Position numbers and translations under genes: made by a program
Shown here: piece after piece, positions 9,631 to 19,841 of the stretch
Position numbering within the stretch: position 1 is the stretch's first letter
How the letters are laid out: each line of letters begins with the position of its first letter
DNA from: Scalesia atractyloides
Taxonomy: Eukaryota; Streptophyta; Magnoliopsida; Asterales; Asteraceae
Assembly: GCA_947069175.1 (NCBI GenBank)
Contig: CAMTDV010000007.1
Coordinates: 53,830,083 to 53,894,082, forward strand
Length of the DNA: 64,000 bases
Direction of reading: 5' to 3'
The notes under the pieces: generated by a model
The model's input: only the letters and a program-made list of their open reading frames with translations
Database searches by the model: none
Told to the model about the DNA's origin: nothing

Positions 9631-12385
9631 TTGACTCGTTTCCACATTTCAGACATAGCTCAACAGTTGTGGGACGGTACGAGAAAGCATAATCAACTAA
9701 TTACTCTAGTTCCTCTGGGGCCTGATTTTGAGGACGTAATGGACTGGCTGTCACGGAGTAAGATCAGCTATGCAATCCAAGCAAATCCTACTATTTACTC
9801 CATTCACATAGAAGAATTTTGGAGAACGGCAAGGGCAAGAACGCTGAACAACGTCAAACATATTACAGCAACAGCGCGGAACAAGGAAATTAAAGTCACT
9901 AAGGAACGAATTCGAAAAGTGCTGAGCCTAGGAGATAATGCCAATGATCCATAGAAGTTAAAGAATGAGGAAATTCTAGAGGGATTTCATGGGATGAACT
10001 ACATTGGAGACTTTCGTCACAAAAACAAGATTAAGAAGTCAGGACTTACGAAAGACTGGAGGTTCATTTTGCACACGTTTTGTATGAGCATCTTTCATCG
10101 AAAGGGCGGTTATGATGGTTTGAATCTAGAGTGGTCCGCGGGAATGCTGAATCTGTGTACGAATCAGCCATTCAACATTTCTGGATTGATTTTTTATTGC
10201 ATGATTGACAACGTCAATAAAGGTGCATGGGCGATGTATCCTAGATGCGTGCAATTACTCATCGATGATCAACATCGAAACCTGCCACATGATGGAAACA
10301 CGTATTAGTTTCAACTACCAAAAGGAAGGCAAATTACTGAGTTAAAAACCAAAGAATGGGTGATGCTGCACCACTGGATGTATCGTGAGGAAAGACTTCC
10401 AGTAGTTCTAGCTGCCTACAACAAGTATCGAGAAATGACAAGAAAAGGTAGGGAAGGTGGAAGTCATCCAGTTGATGTCGCTGAAGAGGCTGAAGAAGAA
10501 GAAGAAATTCCTCTGGTACGTAAGCGCAAAGAAAAAGGAAAGAAAGTGGTAGAAGAGGAATCGTCAAGGAAAAAGAGCAAGAGAGATGCGCCAAACCCAG
10601 AGCGAATCATGGCTGACAGCATTCGTGCTGGATCGAACAGGGAAGAGATTGAAAGGATGCAAGCCATCCATGCGGTGGCTGAGGCTGAGAAACGGGAGAG
10701 GAGAATGAAAAGAAGGGAAATGACTGAATCTGAAACCCTGAGGTTGTTACATCAGAGCAAGAACAGTTAGATAGATTCGTGGAGGGACTCTTTCCTGATC
10801 CACTGGAGCCTTCTCTAAGTGAGGCTGCAGCGCCAAAGATGAGAAAATCAGGAGAAGGATTATCTGCAAGTGTTCCACCTAAACCTCCAGTATCGGCACA
10901 ACCCCTTGTCAGCAAGTTCCTTCTCGACCCAGACCGTTTCAAGAGCTTTACAACCGTATATCTAAGGAAATCGGCTCATTTTTAGCTAAGGAATTCTGTC
11001 TACTAAAGAACAAAGTCAATGACACTGATGTTCTCAAGAGAAAGTTGAAAGAGCAAAGGTTGGAGAACAAAGAACTACATGCATACGTTGCTAAGAAAAC
11101 ACAATTTATTAGATTTCAGCAGGAAGGGATGGAGAAGCTTCATGAAATGGTACAAGAGCTATATGGTGCTGCAAACAGAAAGCCAAGGTACTCGAATGAA
11201 GACATCTTTAACTTTGACTTATTTAAGGAAAGAGAACAGAAAAAGAAAGCTGAGAAAGCTGAAAAGAAGAAGAAACGTCTAGAATCAGCAGTAGACGTAA
11301 GTCTTGAAAATGACAGTGATGAAGAGGAAGTTGACAAAGACGAAATGCCTGCAAAGTTCTTGGAATGGGGATTGGAAGAAGATGTGGTGTATAAAACGGA
11401 TGGGGGAGATGAATTTGAACCACAACATCCAGAGTGGTTTAAAAAGGAGAGAGCGAAAATGCATGACTTTTATCAGGTAATCACAGTTGAGAAAACTGGG
11501 ATTACTGATAAAATCATTAGTTGGAAGTACTGCAATCTGACCGGGTGGTTCGTCGTAAAACGAAGAGGTGGAGTGATTCAATATTTTCGAAGCATTCACG
11601 ATATGCAGAGCTTACCCACATGGGACATACGAGAGCTTAGCAAGCATGAGCTGATTAATCCGACAAACAACAGCATACGCAGAGATTTAGAAAGATTAAT
11701 ACAAAGAGAATGCTTGCGAGGATTTTCAGTGTTCAAGCCTCAACGCCCTAGAAAACGTGTGTCCAAAACCACCAAGGATCTGTTCACCGGCAAGGGAAAG
11801 ATAACGTGGGTTATAAACCCAGCAAAGGTGGTTACCAGGGTGAAGCTTCCTCCAGAGCAACCTGTGACGCTCACCAATTTCAAGAAGTGGTTCTATGACG
11901 GCAAAACAGGTGAGGCAGTCATAAGGTCTAATTCAAATGAAGACATTCGCCTTCTGGACCCTATGGATGTTTTTATTATCTGTCTTTCCGACCTGAACAT
12001 CTTGTATGGACATAAGATAAATTTTGGGGCCGGAAATGAATATCTTGAGGAGGGAATGCTCTTTAAGAGGGCAGTCGAGCGTGCAAGAGCTTGAAAGATG
12101 GAAGTAATGGAAATCTTGCTCAGAATGGAAGCGAAAAAGGAAAAAGAAGCGTCCAGCAAGAAGAAAGCAGCTGAGCAAGAATCATCCACTCCTCCAACCA
12201 AAGATCCATGTCCAAATTCAGACGTCCAGATCATTCAACCACCTCCGACTTCATCCACATATGAAGTCACAATGGAGGCCCATCCAACTACTAGTGAAGC
12301 TTTTATTCGACAATCAACTGATGCGGCAACTGAACAACAAACAGAAGATCCAGTCGCAGACCCTGATGCTCGGAAACAAGATTGA
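9631..12385 (+). pseudogene. Broken 3' ORF of element B (accessory or env-position protein)
   Basis: About 900 codons between the B leader and its 3' LTR. Frame 1 covers 9631-10770 with in-frame stops at 9952 and 10306; frame 3 covers 10779-10985; frame 2 covers 11045-12385 with a stop at 12092. The N-terminal part has DWLSRSKISYAIQANPTIYS and IEEFWRTA, a pattern I recall from Asteraceae retroelement ORFs of unknown function. The middle is rich in K/E and probably coiled-coil; then comes a folded-looking W/Y/F-rich part (11420-12090) and a K/S/T/P tail. Its place next to the 3' LTR is where env-like ORFs sit in some plant elements, but I see no signal peptide or clear membrane span. The function is unknown. 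Confidence 0.6.
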
Positions 12386-12419
12386 AGAAACTCAAGCACA
12401 CAACGGTCTAGGGGGATAT

Positions 12420-12871
12420 TGTTAGAACTTTTGAGACGTTGGTACTTGATAAACCATAGTTTGAGCTGATTCTGAAATAGTTAGACATTCAAAAGGGTCA
12501 AAAGTGCAATATTGTAAAACTCATTTGTACGCGGCGTATTTAATTGCCCAGCGTATTTAATAAATACGATGGGTAATCAGTCTATATAAATACTTGGTTC
12601 AATGAATGTATGTCCAAGTTTCTTGGACAGATTTTGGTGATCTTCTTGTGTTGTAATTTGTGCGATTGTGCTTACATCCGAATATCCAGGTGCTGTTACT
12701 GATTACATGTTATTGGGATTTCATATACAACACTAGTTGTTTGATCCATACAAGATTCTTCATCTTCTTTGCTTGTTTTTTCTTAGTATTTGCACATTCA
12801 AACAACTAATCTATAGTTGTTTGGGTGAGAACAATCAACCACTGTGATCCGAATCTGTTTTGGGACTCACA
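12420..12871 (+). repeat. LTR B, complete, 3' LTR
   Basis: A 452-bp LTR starting TGTTAGAACT and ending GGGACTCACA. The purine tract CTAGGGGGATAT (12409-12419) lies directly upstream, as expected for a 3' LTR. A TATA box (TATATAAATA) lies at 12584-12593. At 12548-12572 a near-palindrome CCAGCGTATTTA...ATACGATGG resembles one in the B internal region. TATTA follows at 12872-12876. Confidence 0.85.
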
Positions 12872-12876
12872 TATTA

Positions 12877-13057
12877 TTATCGGTATTTATAGCAGAGGAA
12901 GTAGCAGAAGGCTTGGCTCCTTGGAAAACTGAAGTTTTCTTCTTAGCAGTTTCATTATTCTTTTGGAATTATGGGGGAATAAGAGGTAACAACATGGAAC
13001 TTTGTGACAAGGTCGTCGTTGGCATGGCAGTTGAAACATGCTTTCCTTGAGAGGCCA
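12877..13057 (-). pseudogene. Start of element C gag, split by the composite insertion
   Basis: A minus-strand ATG at 13057 begins MASQGKHVSTAMPTTTLSQS; an in-frame stop follows, then reading continues to AINTDNN at the insertion edge. If the insertion and one copy of TATTA are removed, the frame runs without a shift into the gag segment at 3361. The ATG lies about 75 bp inside the primer-binding site, a reasonable leader length. The start is chosen by position and by this frame continuity. Confidence 0.6.
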
Positions 13058-13130
13058 TAGTGTTATGGTATTGATGAAAATAGGCTAAAATTAATAGAAA
13101 ACTTTAAAATTGAAGCACCACTTGCCTCAC

Positions 13131-13141
13131 GGTGGGCACCA
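13131..13141 (-). other. Primer-binding site of element C
   Basis: The minus strand reads TGGTGCCCACC three bases inside the LTR end (...CAAAACA). An 11-base match to the 3' end of a tRNA in this position is the expected minus-strand priming site. It differs from the initiator-Met type used by elements A, B, D and E. Confidence 0.6.
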
Positions 13142-13144
13142 AAT

Positions 13145-13792
13145 TGTTTTGGTGAAAAATATGTTTAAGGATAATGTAACCAAATTTGTTTGTGAGGAAG
13201 AGTGCTTGATTGTATGAAACAAATAATGAATGAGAAATGTAAATAGTGCACAATGATTCATACGAGGAAAAACCCTTGATCACTAGTAGATCGTCGGCAT
13301 AAAAATCTCGGGTGGTGGAAACTATCAACCACCAACTATATTAACCAATTAATACGAATATAACTTTGGATGTTGATCAACTGTTGTATAATGAATGTAT
13401 AATCGCTAAGAGTGTTTGAGTGTGAGCTCTCTGCCTGTTGTGTGTGTATGTGAGTGTGTGTTTTTTAATAACACTCGATCAACCCCTTTTGAATAACAAT
13501 AACAAGTAAATCCGAAATAATGGCTTGACCCACCTCCTCATTCACAACCGTTGGAAAATAGTCACGTGCTAGCTCCTAGTAACCTATCACCAACATTCTG
13601 GCTTAGACTCAGTCTACCACGTTGCTATCCTGCATATAAACATAAGAAAATATCGAGAACAATTGTTAGAATCCATGAAAAATATTAAGGATCCTTGATC
13701 CTTCGAGACCCTTCACTATCCGTTAAGGATAAGTTATCCAGGAGATGCCTCAGAATATGGGATCCATGATAATAAAAATCAAGTCCCTAACA
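13145..13792 (-). repeat. 5' LTR of element C
   Basis: This is a 648-bp LTR in minus orientation, starting TGTTAGGGAC at 13792 and ending ...ACCAAAACA at 13145, with the primer-binding site immediately after. Its right half matches 1-242. It contains AAGGATCCTTGATCC-type words like those in the gag of the same element. Confidence 0.75.
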
Positions 13793-13796
13793 TATA

Positions 13797-14487
13797 TATA
13801 GGATTAGGTTCATGTGTGAACCTCCCCTCTCTATGTGAACTAAATGAACCAATCTAGACCACTTATCTTATTGACTTTTTCTTTTTATTTTTTATTCAAA
13901 AGGGTACTAAAGGAAGTAAGAAAATATTCTTTCTTTAATTGTTTTTTGACTTCTAGATAAACTACCCTTATAATTCTTAAATGATCATAACCTTTTCATA
14001 TGTTTATATTTTTGTTAAAATAATTACATCATAAAAACGAGCATTTTGTTCTCTTTAATTTGAGTATGGTCTTGTTATAGTTTTTTTAATTTATAGTATT
14101 AAAGGTGGATGGCATATAATGACTGTTTGTATTTTTTACACATGTGTACAATTGTTGTTTGCTGAGCAACTTTGGGTTTTATACACATGTGTATAGTGAC
14201 TTTTTTATACACATGTGTATAATTGTTGTTAGCTAAGTAATTGGTTTTTATACACATGTGTATAGTGACTGTTTTTTATACAAAACAATCAAGACACACT
14301 GTTATTGTTCATATTTTTTCATACACATGTTTACAATTGGAGAGAGGAAAGCATCTAATTCTAATTGAAGAGAGAAAGTATTTAAAATTTACTATTTTAC
14401 CCTTTCTATTTATTTTTTTGATCTATAAAAAAGAATGAACGGTCCAGATTGGTTCACTTTGTTTAAAAACCACTAGGTTCACTTTTG

Positions 14488-14495
<8 letters not shown>
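13797..14495. mobile_element. Foldback/MITE-like element 1 with ATACACATGTGTAT array
   Basis: About 700 bp bounded by TATATATA. The termini pair: GGTTCATGTGTGAAC (13807-13821) with GGTTCACTTTTGAAC (14476-14490), and GTGAACTAAATGAACCAATC (from 13835) with GATTGGTTCACTTTGTTTA (from 14447). The interior holds four or five copies of the palindrome ACACATGTGT between 14135 and 14330, separated by AATTGTTGTT-type spacers. There is no coding capacity. It is probably a non-autonomous DNA transposon; the superfamily is undetermined. Confidence 0.55.

Positions 14496-14543
<48 letters not shown>
14491..14543. repeat. (TA)n microsatellite
   Basis: About 52 bp of uninterrupted TA dinucleotides between two foldback elements. 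Confidence 0.95.
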
Positions 14544-14547
<4 letters not shown>

Positions 14548-15106
14548 TAGAGTTCAAGTGAAAAGAAATTATTTGTAGTAAGAAAAAATAAGAAATTTCA
14601 ACCAATAGGAATGCTTCATTTAACTTCATTTAATATTTGTATTTACTATTATTATAAGGGTATATTGGTAAACTTACATATATCATAATTTGTAGTCTAC
14701 CTCTTTAATAACCAACTATATTAAATTTGTAACTTCTGTTTAAATTATATATTTTCTCCAAAAATAAAGATTCATTTATAGTGTAGGATAAATTACGGGG
14801 TGTGTAGTATAAATCAGTGATGTAGATAAATGCGGATGTGTAGGATACATTACGAGTGATGTAGGATAAATTGCGAGTTGTGTAGGATAAATTTCAATAT
14901 GTGTAGGGTAAATTTCGAAATGTGTAGGATAACTATTGATGTCTCTAGGCAAAAAGTTTTATTATAGAGGATGATGGTTTTCATGACTAACTAATTAGTC
15001 AAACATAATAATAAATGAGATGAGAGAAAAGTTATTTAATGTTTTACAATTGTAACCTTTGTTCTTTTTCTTTTTAATTAAATTTTCTTCTCAAATGAAC
15101 CTCCCC
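14541..15106. mobile_element. Foldback/MITE-like element 2 with GTGTAGGATAAAT tandem repeats
   Basis: About 565 bp between TA-rich borders. The ends pair imperfectly: AGTTCAAGTGAAAAGAAATT at 14551 with AAATTTTCTTCTCAAATGAAC near 15080. At 14779-14940 a unit of about 24 bp (GTGTAGGATAAATTNCGA) is repeated about seven times. There is no ORF of note. Confidence 0.5.
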
Positions 15107-16388
15107 TATATATATATAGAGAGGGTGAGAGAGAGAGAGTGTGAGAGTGGGGTTCCTACGCAAAGTGTAGGAAACAATCCTAACCATTGGATGGGTGTGT
15201 TTAATGGCTGAGATCAAGTTGGTGGAATTTTTGTAATATTTATGTATCATTAATTAATTGTTATAATAGGTTAGGGGTAGTCTGATCATTTACCATGCTT
15301 TAAATCAATTGAATAACTACAAAAAATAACACACCTCCTATAATCTTGCACATTTCTTTCTCTCTATCTAAAACCCACTATTGATAACTATCTTGCATAC
15401 CAAAATTAGCTACAATCATGGATCAAGATTATAAATTCGGCATGAAATACAAGCGTAAGAAATGATCATAGTATTGTGTTTTATTGCACTTGATGTTGGA
15501 TACTAGATGTGTTCATAGTAGTGTGTTTTAGTGATAAAACACAATATGGCGAACAAGTGACTAACTTGGTAAAGGTGTTGTTTTTTACATTGATATTGTT
15601 TTAAGGATTTATGTGTTAAAGCTATATTGTGAGTCGATCATGCATATAAATGTATTTAGCTTGTTTTGTTAAAGACAATGTGTTTTTTAAAGTTTAATCA
15701 TAGTATTGTGTTTTACTGCACTTGATGTCGGATACTACATGTGTTCATAGTAGTGTGTTTTAGTTATAAAACACAATATGACGAACAAGTGACTAACTTG
15801 GTATAGGTGTTGTTTTTTACATTGATATTGTTTTAAGAATTGATATGTTAAAGCCACATTATGATTAGATCCTGCAGATACATGTATTCAGTACGTTTTG
15901 TTGAAGACAACGTGTTTTTTGAAAGTTTGATCATAGTACTTTGTTTTACTACACATGATGTTGGATACTAGGTGTGTTCATAGTAGTGTGTTTTAGTGAT
16001 AAAACACAATGACGAACCAGTTACTGACTGATAAAACAAAACGTGACGAACCAGTTACTAATTGCTAAAACACAACATATAAAACACAATGTGACACCAT
16101 GGTTTTTTTTTCAGCGAACCACTTTAGAAGAAGAAAAAGAATTGCGAATTGAATGATAAACAATGAATCGGTTCTAATATAACCGTCAATTCGATTGTAA
16201 TGTGATAGTTGGTTTCCTTAAATTTTTAATGTGTTAGTTACGAAAAAATATATACCATAAATAGAATAAATATTAAATTACCTTCTTACTCTTTTCATTA
16301 AAATAACTATTTGGCACATGTCATTATGTGGTGGCTTCCTACACTTTGTAGGAAAAATTGGCTTTGTAGCCAACTCCAACTTTATATA
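15107..16388. mobile_element. Foldback/MITE-like element 3 with a 233-bp triplication
   Basis: About 1.28 kb starting in TATATATATAGAGAGGG and ending TTTATATATG. Near the ends, GGTTCCTACGCAAAGTGTAGG (15153) pairs with TTCCTACACTTTGTAGG (16336). Three tandem copies of a unit of about 233 bp begin at 15464, 15697 and 15929 (each near ATCATAGTATTGTG; the third is partial), with ATAAAACACAAT words throughout. There is no coding capacity. Element D's 3' LTR ends at its right edge. Confidence 0.5.
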
Positions 16389-19300
16389 TGTCACACCCCG
16401 GATTTCCAACCAAACACATATACCGGTGGGCCCAGGTGGGGAATATCGTGACGAAAGTTGATATCATCATAGTCAGTTAAACACAGCACAGTGGAAGTCT
16501 TGGAGTTTAATTTACTATTACAAACCAAATGTTCAAAGTACCAAAATAATATACAGACGGTTCGTAACAGAAGATCCACAGGCGGATCATAAATTGTACA
16601 TAAGGAAGAATGTAAAACAGACTTTTGGCAGATTTAAGGATTTGCAAGATCCTCTTATATCACTACCGAGCAGCTTCCAGCCGATTTCGTATTCTACCTG
16701 CAGCTTAGTCTTTTGAAAATACGTCAGCTTTCGCTAGTAAATACACCCAACTGACTCATTTTAAAAACATTTGAAAATGATTTTAAGTGCACAAAGGACA
16801 AAATCTTTTATAACTTGGGAAAGTTACTTTGTAACCTTGTTAAAAGATTCACATGTTTATCCATACATACCGGGCCCAGTACAAAACCGAGACATGATTA
16901 GCGTACACACCACTTATGAACTCACGAAAGAGTTATCCCCAACAAGTGTGGGTAGTTGCATTTGAGCGTCTGTCAGGTGTATACGTACACCCCGCGCTAA
17001 GGTCGTGGGCATTATCTAATGTAATGAGCCGAGGATAACCAGGACACGGTAGTTAACCCCCGATGTTTAAGTTATCAAACAAAACTGATTAAAACGGAAT
17101 ATGCGGATTTACTAGCCACAATCTGGCATTCGATTGATCCCATTTCCGACCAAGCGGTAATAATTTACCGTATCCCAAGTCCATATAGGGAAAATAAGTC
17201 GAGAGTATTTACCTGAGCTAGTCTTTGTTTAAACGCAAGATTTATTAACTCAACCGTACACAAAAGTACTAAGTGCAGATAGCATTTATCGGAAGGCTCT
17301 AGTCTGTATTATGGCATAAGCTAACCAATTAAATACTAACGGTCTTTAATTAAGTCATAGACTTAAACCGAGTAGGGTACATGATCAAAACATATAACCC
17401 TTGATTAAACGATGATCGGGTAGAATGTAGTTTAAACCCGACAAGTACTTTGACTTGTATAATATGGGTAAACTATAAACATTCTAGATTTTGAAACTAA
17501 AAAGACAAGGTTAAACCTGTTTTGGTTAATTTCCGTAAACTAGTTACATATACTTAACCATACGCATATTAGCGATATCGGGTAACCGGATAAGTTTGGA
17601 CAAGTTCTATATACCATTATATTTTAAATAAGTTGTAATATCAGTAATATATCAACTTATATGCCCGTTAAGGTTTTAAAATGAGACTATGCCTCATAAG
17701 GACATTTTGGTAATTTCATACCTTATAAAAGGAACTTGAATATAATTTATTGTTATAACCATAAATATTTTGGAAAAATAACTTATGTATGATATAATAT
17801 CAGAAGGACAATATTTATATGTGTAATTTACCTTTTATGACCAAACTATGCACCGAAGGGCATTTTGGTCATTTTACACATAGTTTATAAATTATTTGGG
17901 ATTCTGAGTTTATATCATGTACCTACTGTAAAACCATTTTATAAGCCACAAGGGCCTTATTGTCATTTATCGACATAATACAAGGACTTGTTCATAAACT
18001 CAGTTTATAATCTGTTTTGACATCCCAAATAACCGTACTTATAATATTACATCAGTAGGAAACTCATTTCCAAGTTCATTGTTATTTAAACCTATCTTTA
18101 TGCAAAAAGGGCATTTAAGTCAAAATGGCATAATTACGGAACTTGTGCATAAACTCAGATTCTGATTATGATCATGTAATATAACCTCAGAGGGTTATGC
18201 TATATTATATTACGATCATAATGCAACTTTAGATCAGTAGCTAACTAATCTATATCGGGTCAGAATAGAAAGTCAAAGCAGAAGTCAAACTTTGCGACTT
18301 TCGGTTGCGAACCGACCCTAGAACTGAAATTGATGAGCCAAACATGTTCTTACGTGTTCTAATAATTATTACTAACTTGTTTAGGTGTCAAAATAGGTTT
18401 CATAACAATATATAAGATCAAATTATAACATTTCCGAAAAATGGCTGTTTGACTTTTTAATATAATAACTCTGACCCGTCAATTGGTCTATCAAACGTGA
18501 TCTTCAGGAGGTGCCCTTTATGAGAACTAACACCTACCTTATTACGATCACTTAGCCATGTTCGTTATGAAAAATGGCTGGACCATAATGGTCTTAACCG
18601 AAAGTCAAGGCGTTTCCATAAAACGCTAGACTTTTGGCTATAAAAGCCTATATACGAAAATGCAAGAGGAAGGAACACTTCCAAGTGGTTCCTAGGATGC
18701 AATAGAACTAAGTTGGATGCTCCTTTCAGTTACGAACTTCTAGAGGAGGGATATAGAGTTGTGAATGAGAAAGGTGCAAGTTCAAATGGTGAACCTTGGC
18801 ACCTATTTATAGTTGGAGAGCTTGAAGGAGGTGATGCCAGGTGCTAAGGGGTGTAAGAGGAAGCTTACAAGTGTCCTAAATCGTGGCATAGCAGTTTGGA
18901 AAGTCATGGTTTTGAATCAAATGGTTTTTGGAAATTTGTGTTCAGGCCAAGGCAATTTTCTACAGACACAGGCTTCTCGCGCCCTGCGAGAGACCCAGGC
19001 CTGGTCTCTCGCACCCCGCGAGCGCCTCATGGCCAGAATCAAAGTTTGACACTTTTAGCCCCTCAACTTATAAAACCTTCTAAAACACCTTTTTAGCATA
19101 TTTAGCCCTCCGTAACCAATATTTGGCATACCCGGGAGTGTGCACGGACATTGTCGAGCTCTCTGTTCGTTAAAAGGTCACTTAGAGGTATAAATTAACA
19201 TGTTGACACTTTTAACCCCTCCATCATCCAACTTTTACATAATTATGGATTTGATCTCTCTCGTCCAACAAATCGTACATATGAGAGTTAGGACTTTGTA

Positions 19301-19618
19301 AAGGATCACTCAGAGGCTCATTATAAGCATGTTGACTTCGATGTCACTCAGAGGCTGGGCATGTTGACACAACGGTCATTTAGAGGCCAAGTTTTAGCAT
19401 GTTGACACCAATGGTCACTCAGAGGCTATGTTTTAAGCATGTTGACACTAATGGTCACTCCGAGGCTTGGTTTATGCATGTTGACATCAGATGATCACTC
19501 AGATACTTAGTTTGAGCATGTTGACGCTTTTAGTCCCTGTTAGTCTTTAATAGACTTAAAATAAAAAAATACGACACGTGTCGCTATATTATTGGACACG
19601 ATTTTACAGGGTGTTACA
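16389..19618 (-). repeat. 3' LTR of element D (3.2 kb)
   Basis: The minus strand starts TGTAACACCC at 19618 and ends GGGGTGTGACA at 16389; the purine tract AAGGGGGTGAGGA precedes it at 19619-19635. A minus-strand TATA box (TATAAATA) lies at 18811-18804. A GC-rich inverted repeat lies at 18975-19025, and a tandem array of a unit of about 40 bp (GTCACTCAGAGGC...GCATGTTGACA) at 19297-19525 near the LTR start. The short ORFs seen here are chance. About 60 bp present in the 5' LTR (37340-37400) is missing. Confidence 0.85.
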
Positions 19619-19655
19619 TCCTCACCCCCTTAAAAGAAATCTCGACCTCGAGATT

Positions 19656-19841
19656 TTATTTAAAAAGATGGGGGTACTTTTGTCGCATAGTGGACTCAAC
19701 CTCCCATGTAAACTCGGGACCTCTAAGGGCATCCCATTTAACCTTTACTATAGGTATCAATTTCCTTCGGAGCTTCTTAACTTGTCGATCCTCGATCGAA
19801 ATTGGTTTCTCAATGAACCTCGGGTTTTTATCAATCTTCAC
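19656..19841 (-). pseudogene. Chromodomain-like C-terminus of element D polyprotein
   Basis: 61 codons reading KPISIEDRQVKKLRRKLIPI and then VKWDALRGPEFTWEVE...KYPHLF before a stop near the 3' LTR. In Tekay-type chromoviruses this degenerate chromodomain region follows integrase and helps direct integration to heterochromatin (family knowledge). A frameshift at about 19840 separates it from the integrase frame. Confidence 0.8.

Larger units (their letters stand above)
3362..12871. mobile_element. Composite LTR-element insertion (A, inverted A/B, B) with one TSD
   Basis: This 9.5-kb block is flanked by TATTA at 3357-3361 and 12872-12876. The parts, in order, are: LTR A (+), internal A (+), a 103-bp piece of LTR A (+), a 24-bp junction, LTR A (-), internal A (-), an initiator-Met primer-binding site (-), truncated LTR B (-), a poly-T junction, B internal DNA with a broken ORF (+), and LTR B (+). 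The two outer ends belong to different LTR families, yet the flanking gag frame is preserved exactly. It looks like one integration of joined cDNAs, or a heavily rearranged nest. Confidence 0.65.
1..13792 (-). mobile_element. Element C: degenerate Tat-lineage Ty3/gypsy retrotransposon
   Basis: A minus-strand element with its 5' LTR at 13145-13792, a primer-binding site at 13131-13141, gag split by the insertion at 3362-12871, then a protease remnant, an RT fragment and the start of the 3' LTR at the window edge. The RT has a YIDDM core with the MPFGL.NAGATY motif, which is typical of the non-chromovirus Tat/Athila branch. RNase H and integrase are missing: the RT fragment runs directly into the 3' LTR, so this copy is a deletion derivative. 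The lineage call rests on family motifs recalled from memory. The nesting is seen directly. Confidence 0.75.

Noticed and set aside
13797..16388. Helitrons
   Set aside because: TATATATA borders recall some Helitrons, but the ends carry inverted repeats and no clear 5' TC, 3' hairpin plus CTRR end could be found.
18813..19096. Plus-strand ORFs inside LTR D
   Set aside because: They lie in a 3.2-kb LTR, opposite to the element's sense, and cover its GC-rich inverted repeat. They are not kept in the second LTR copy.
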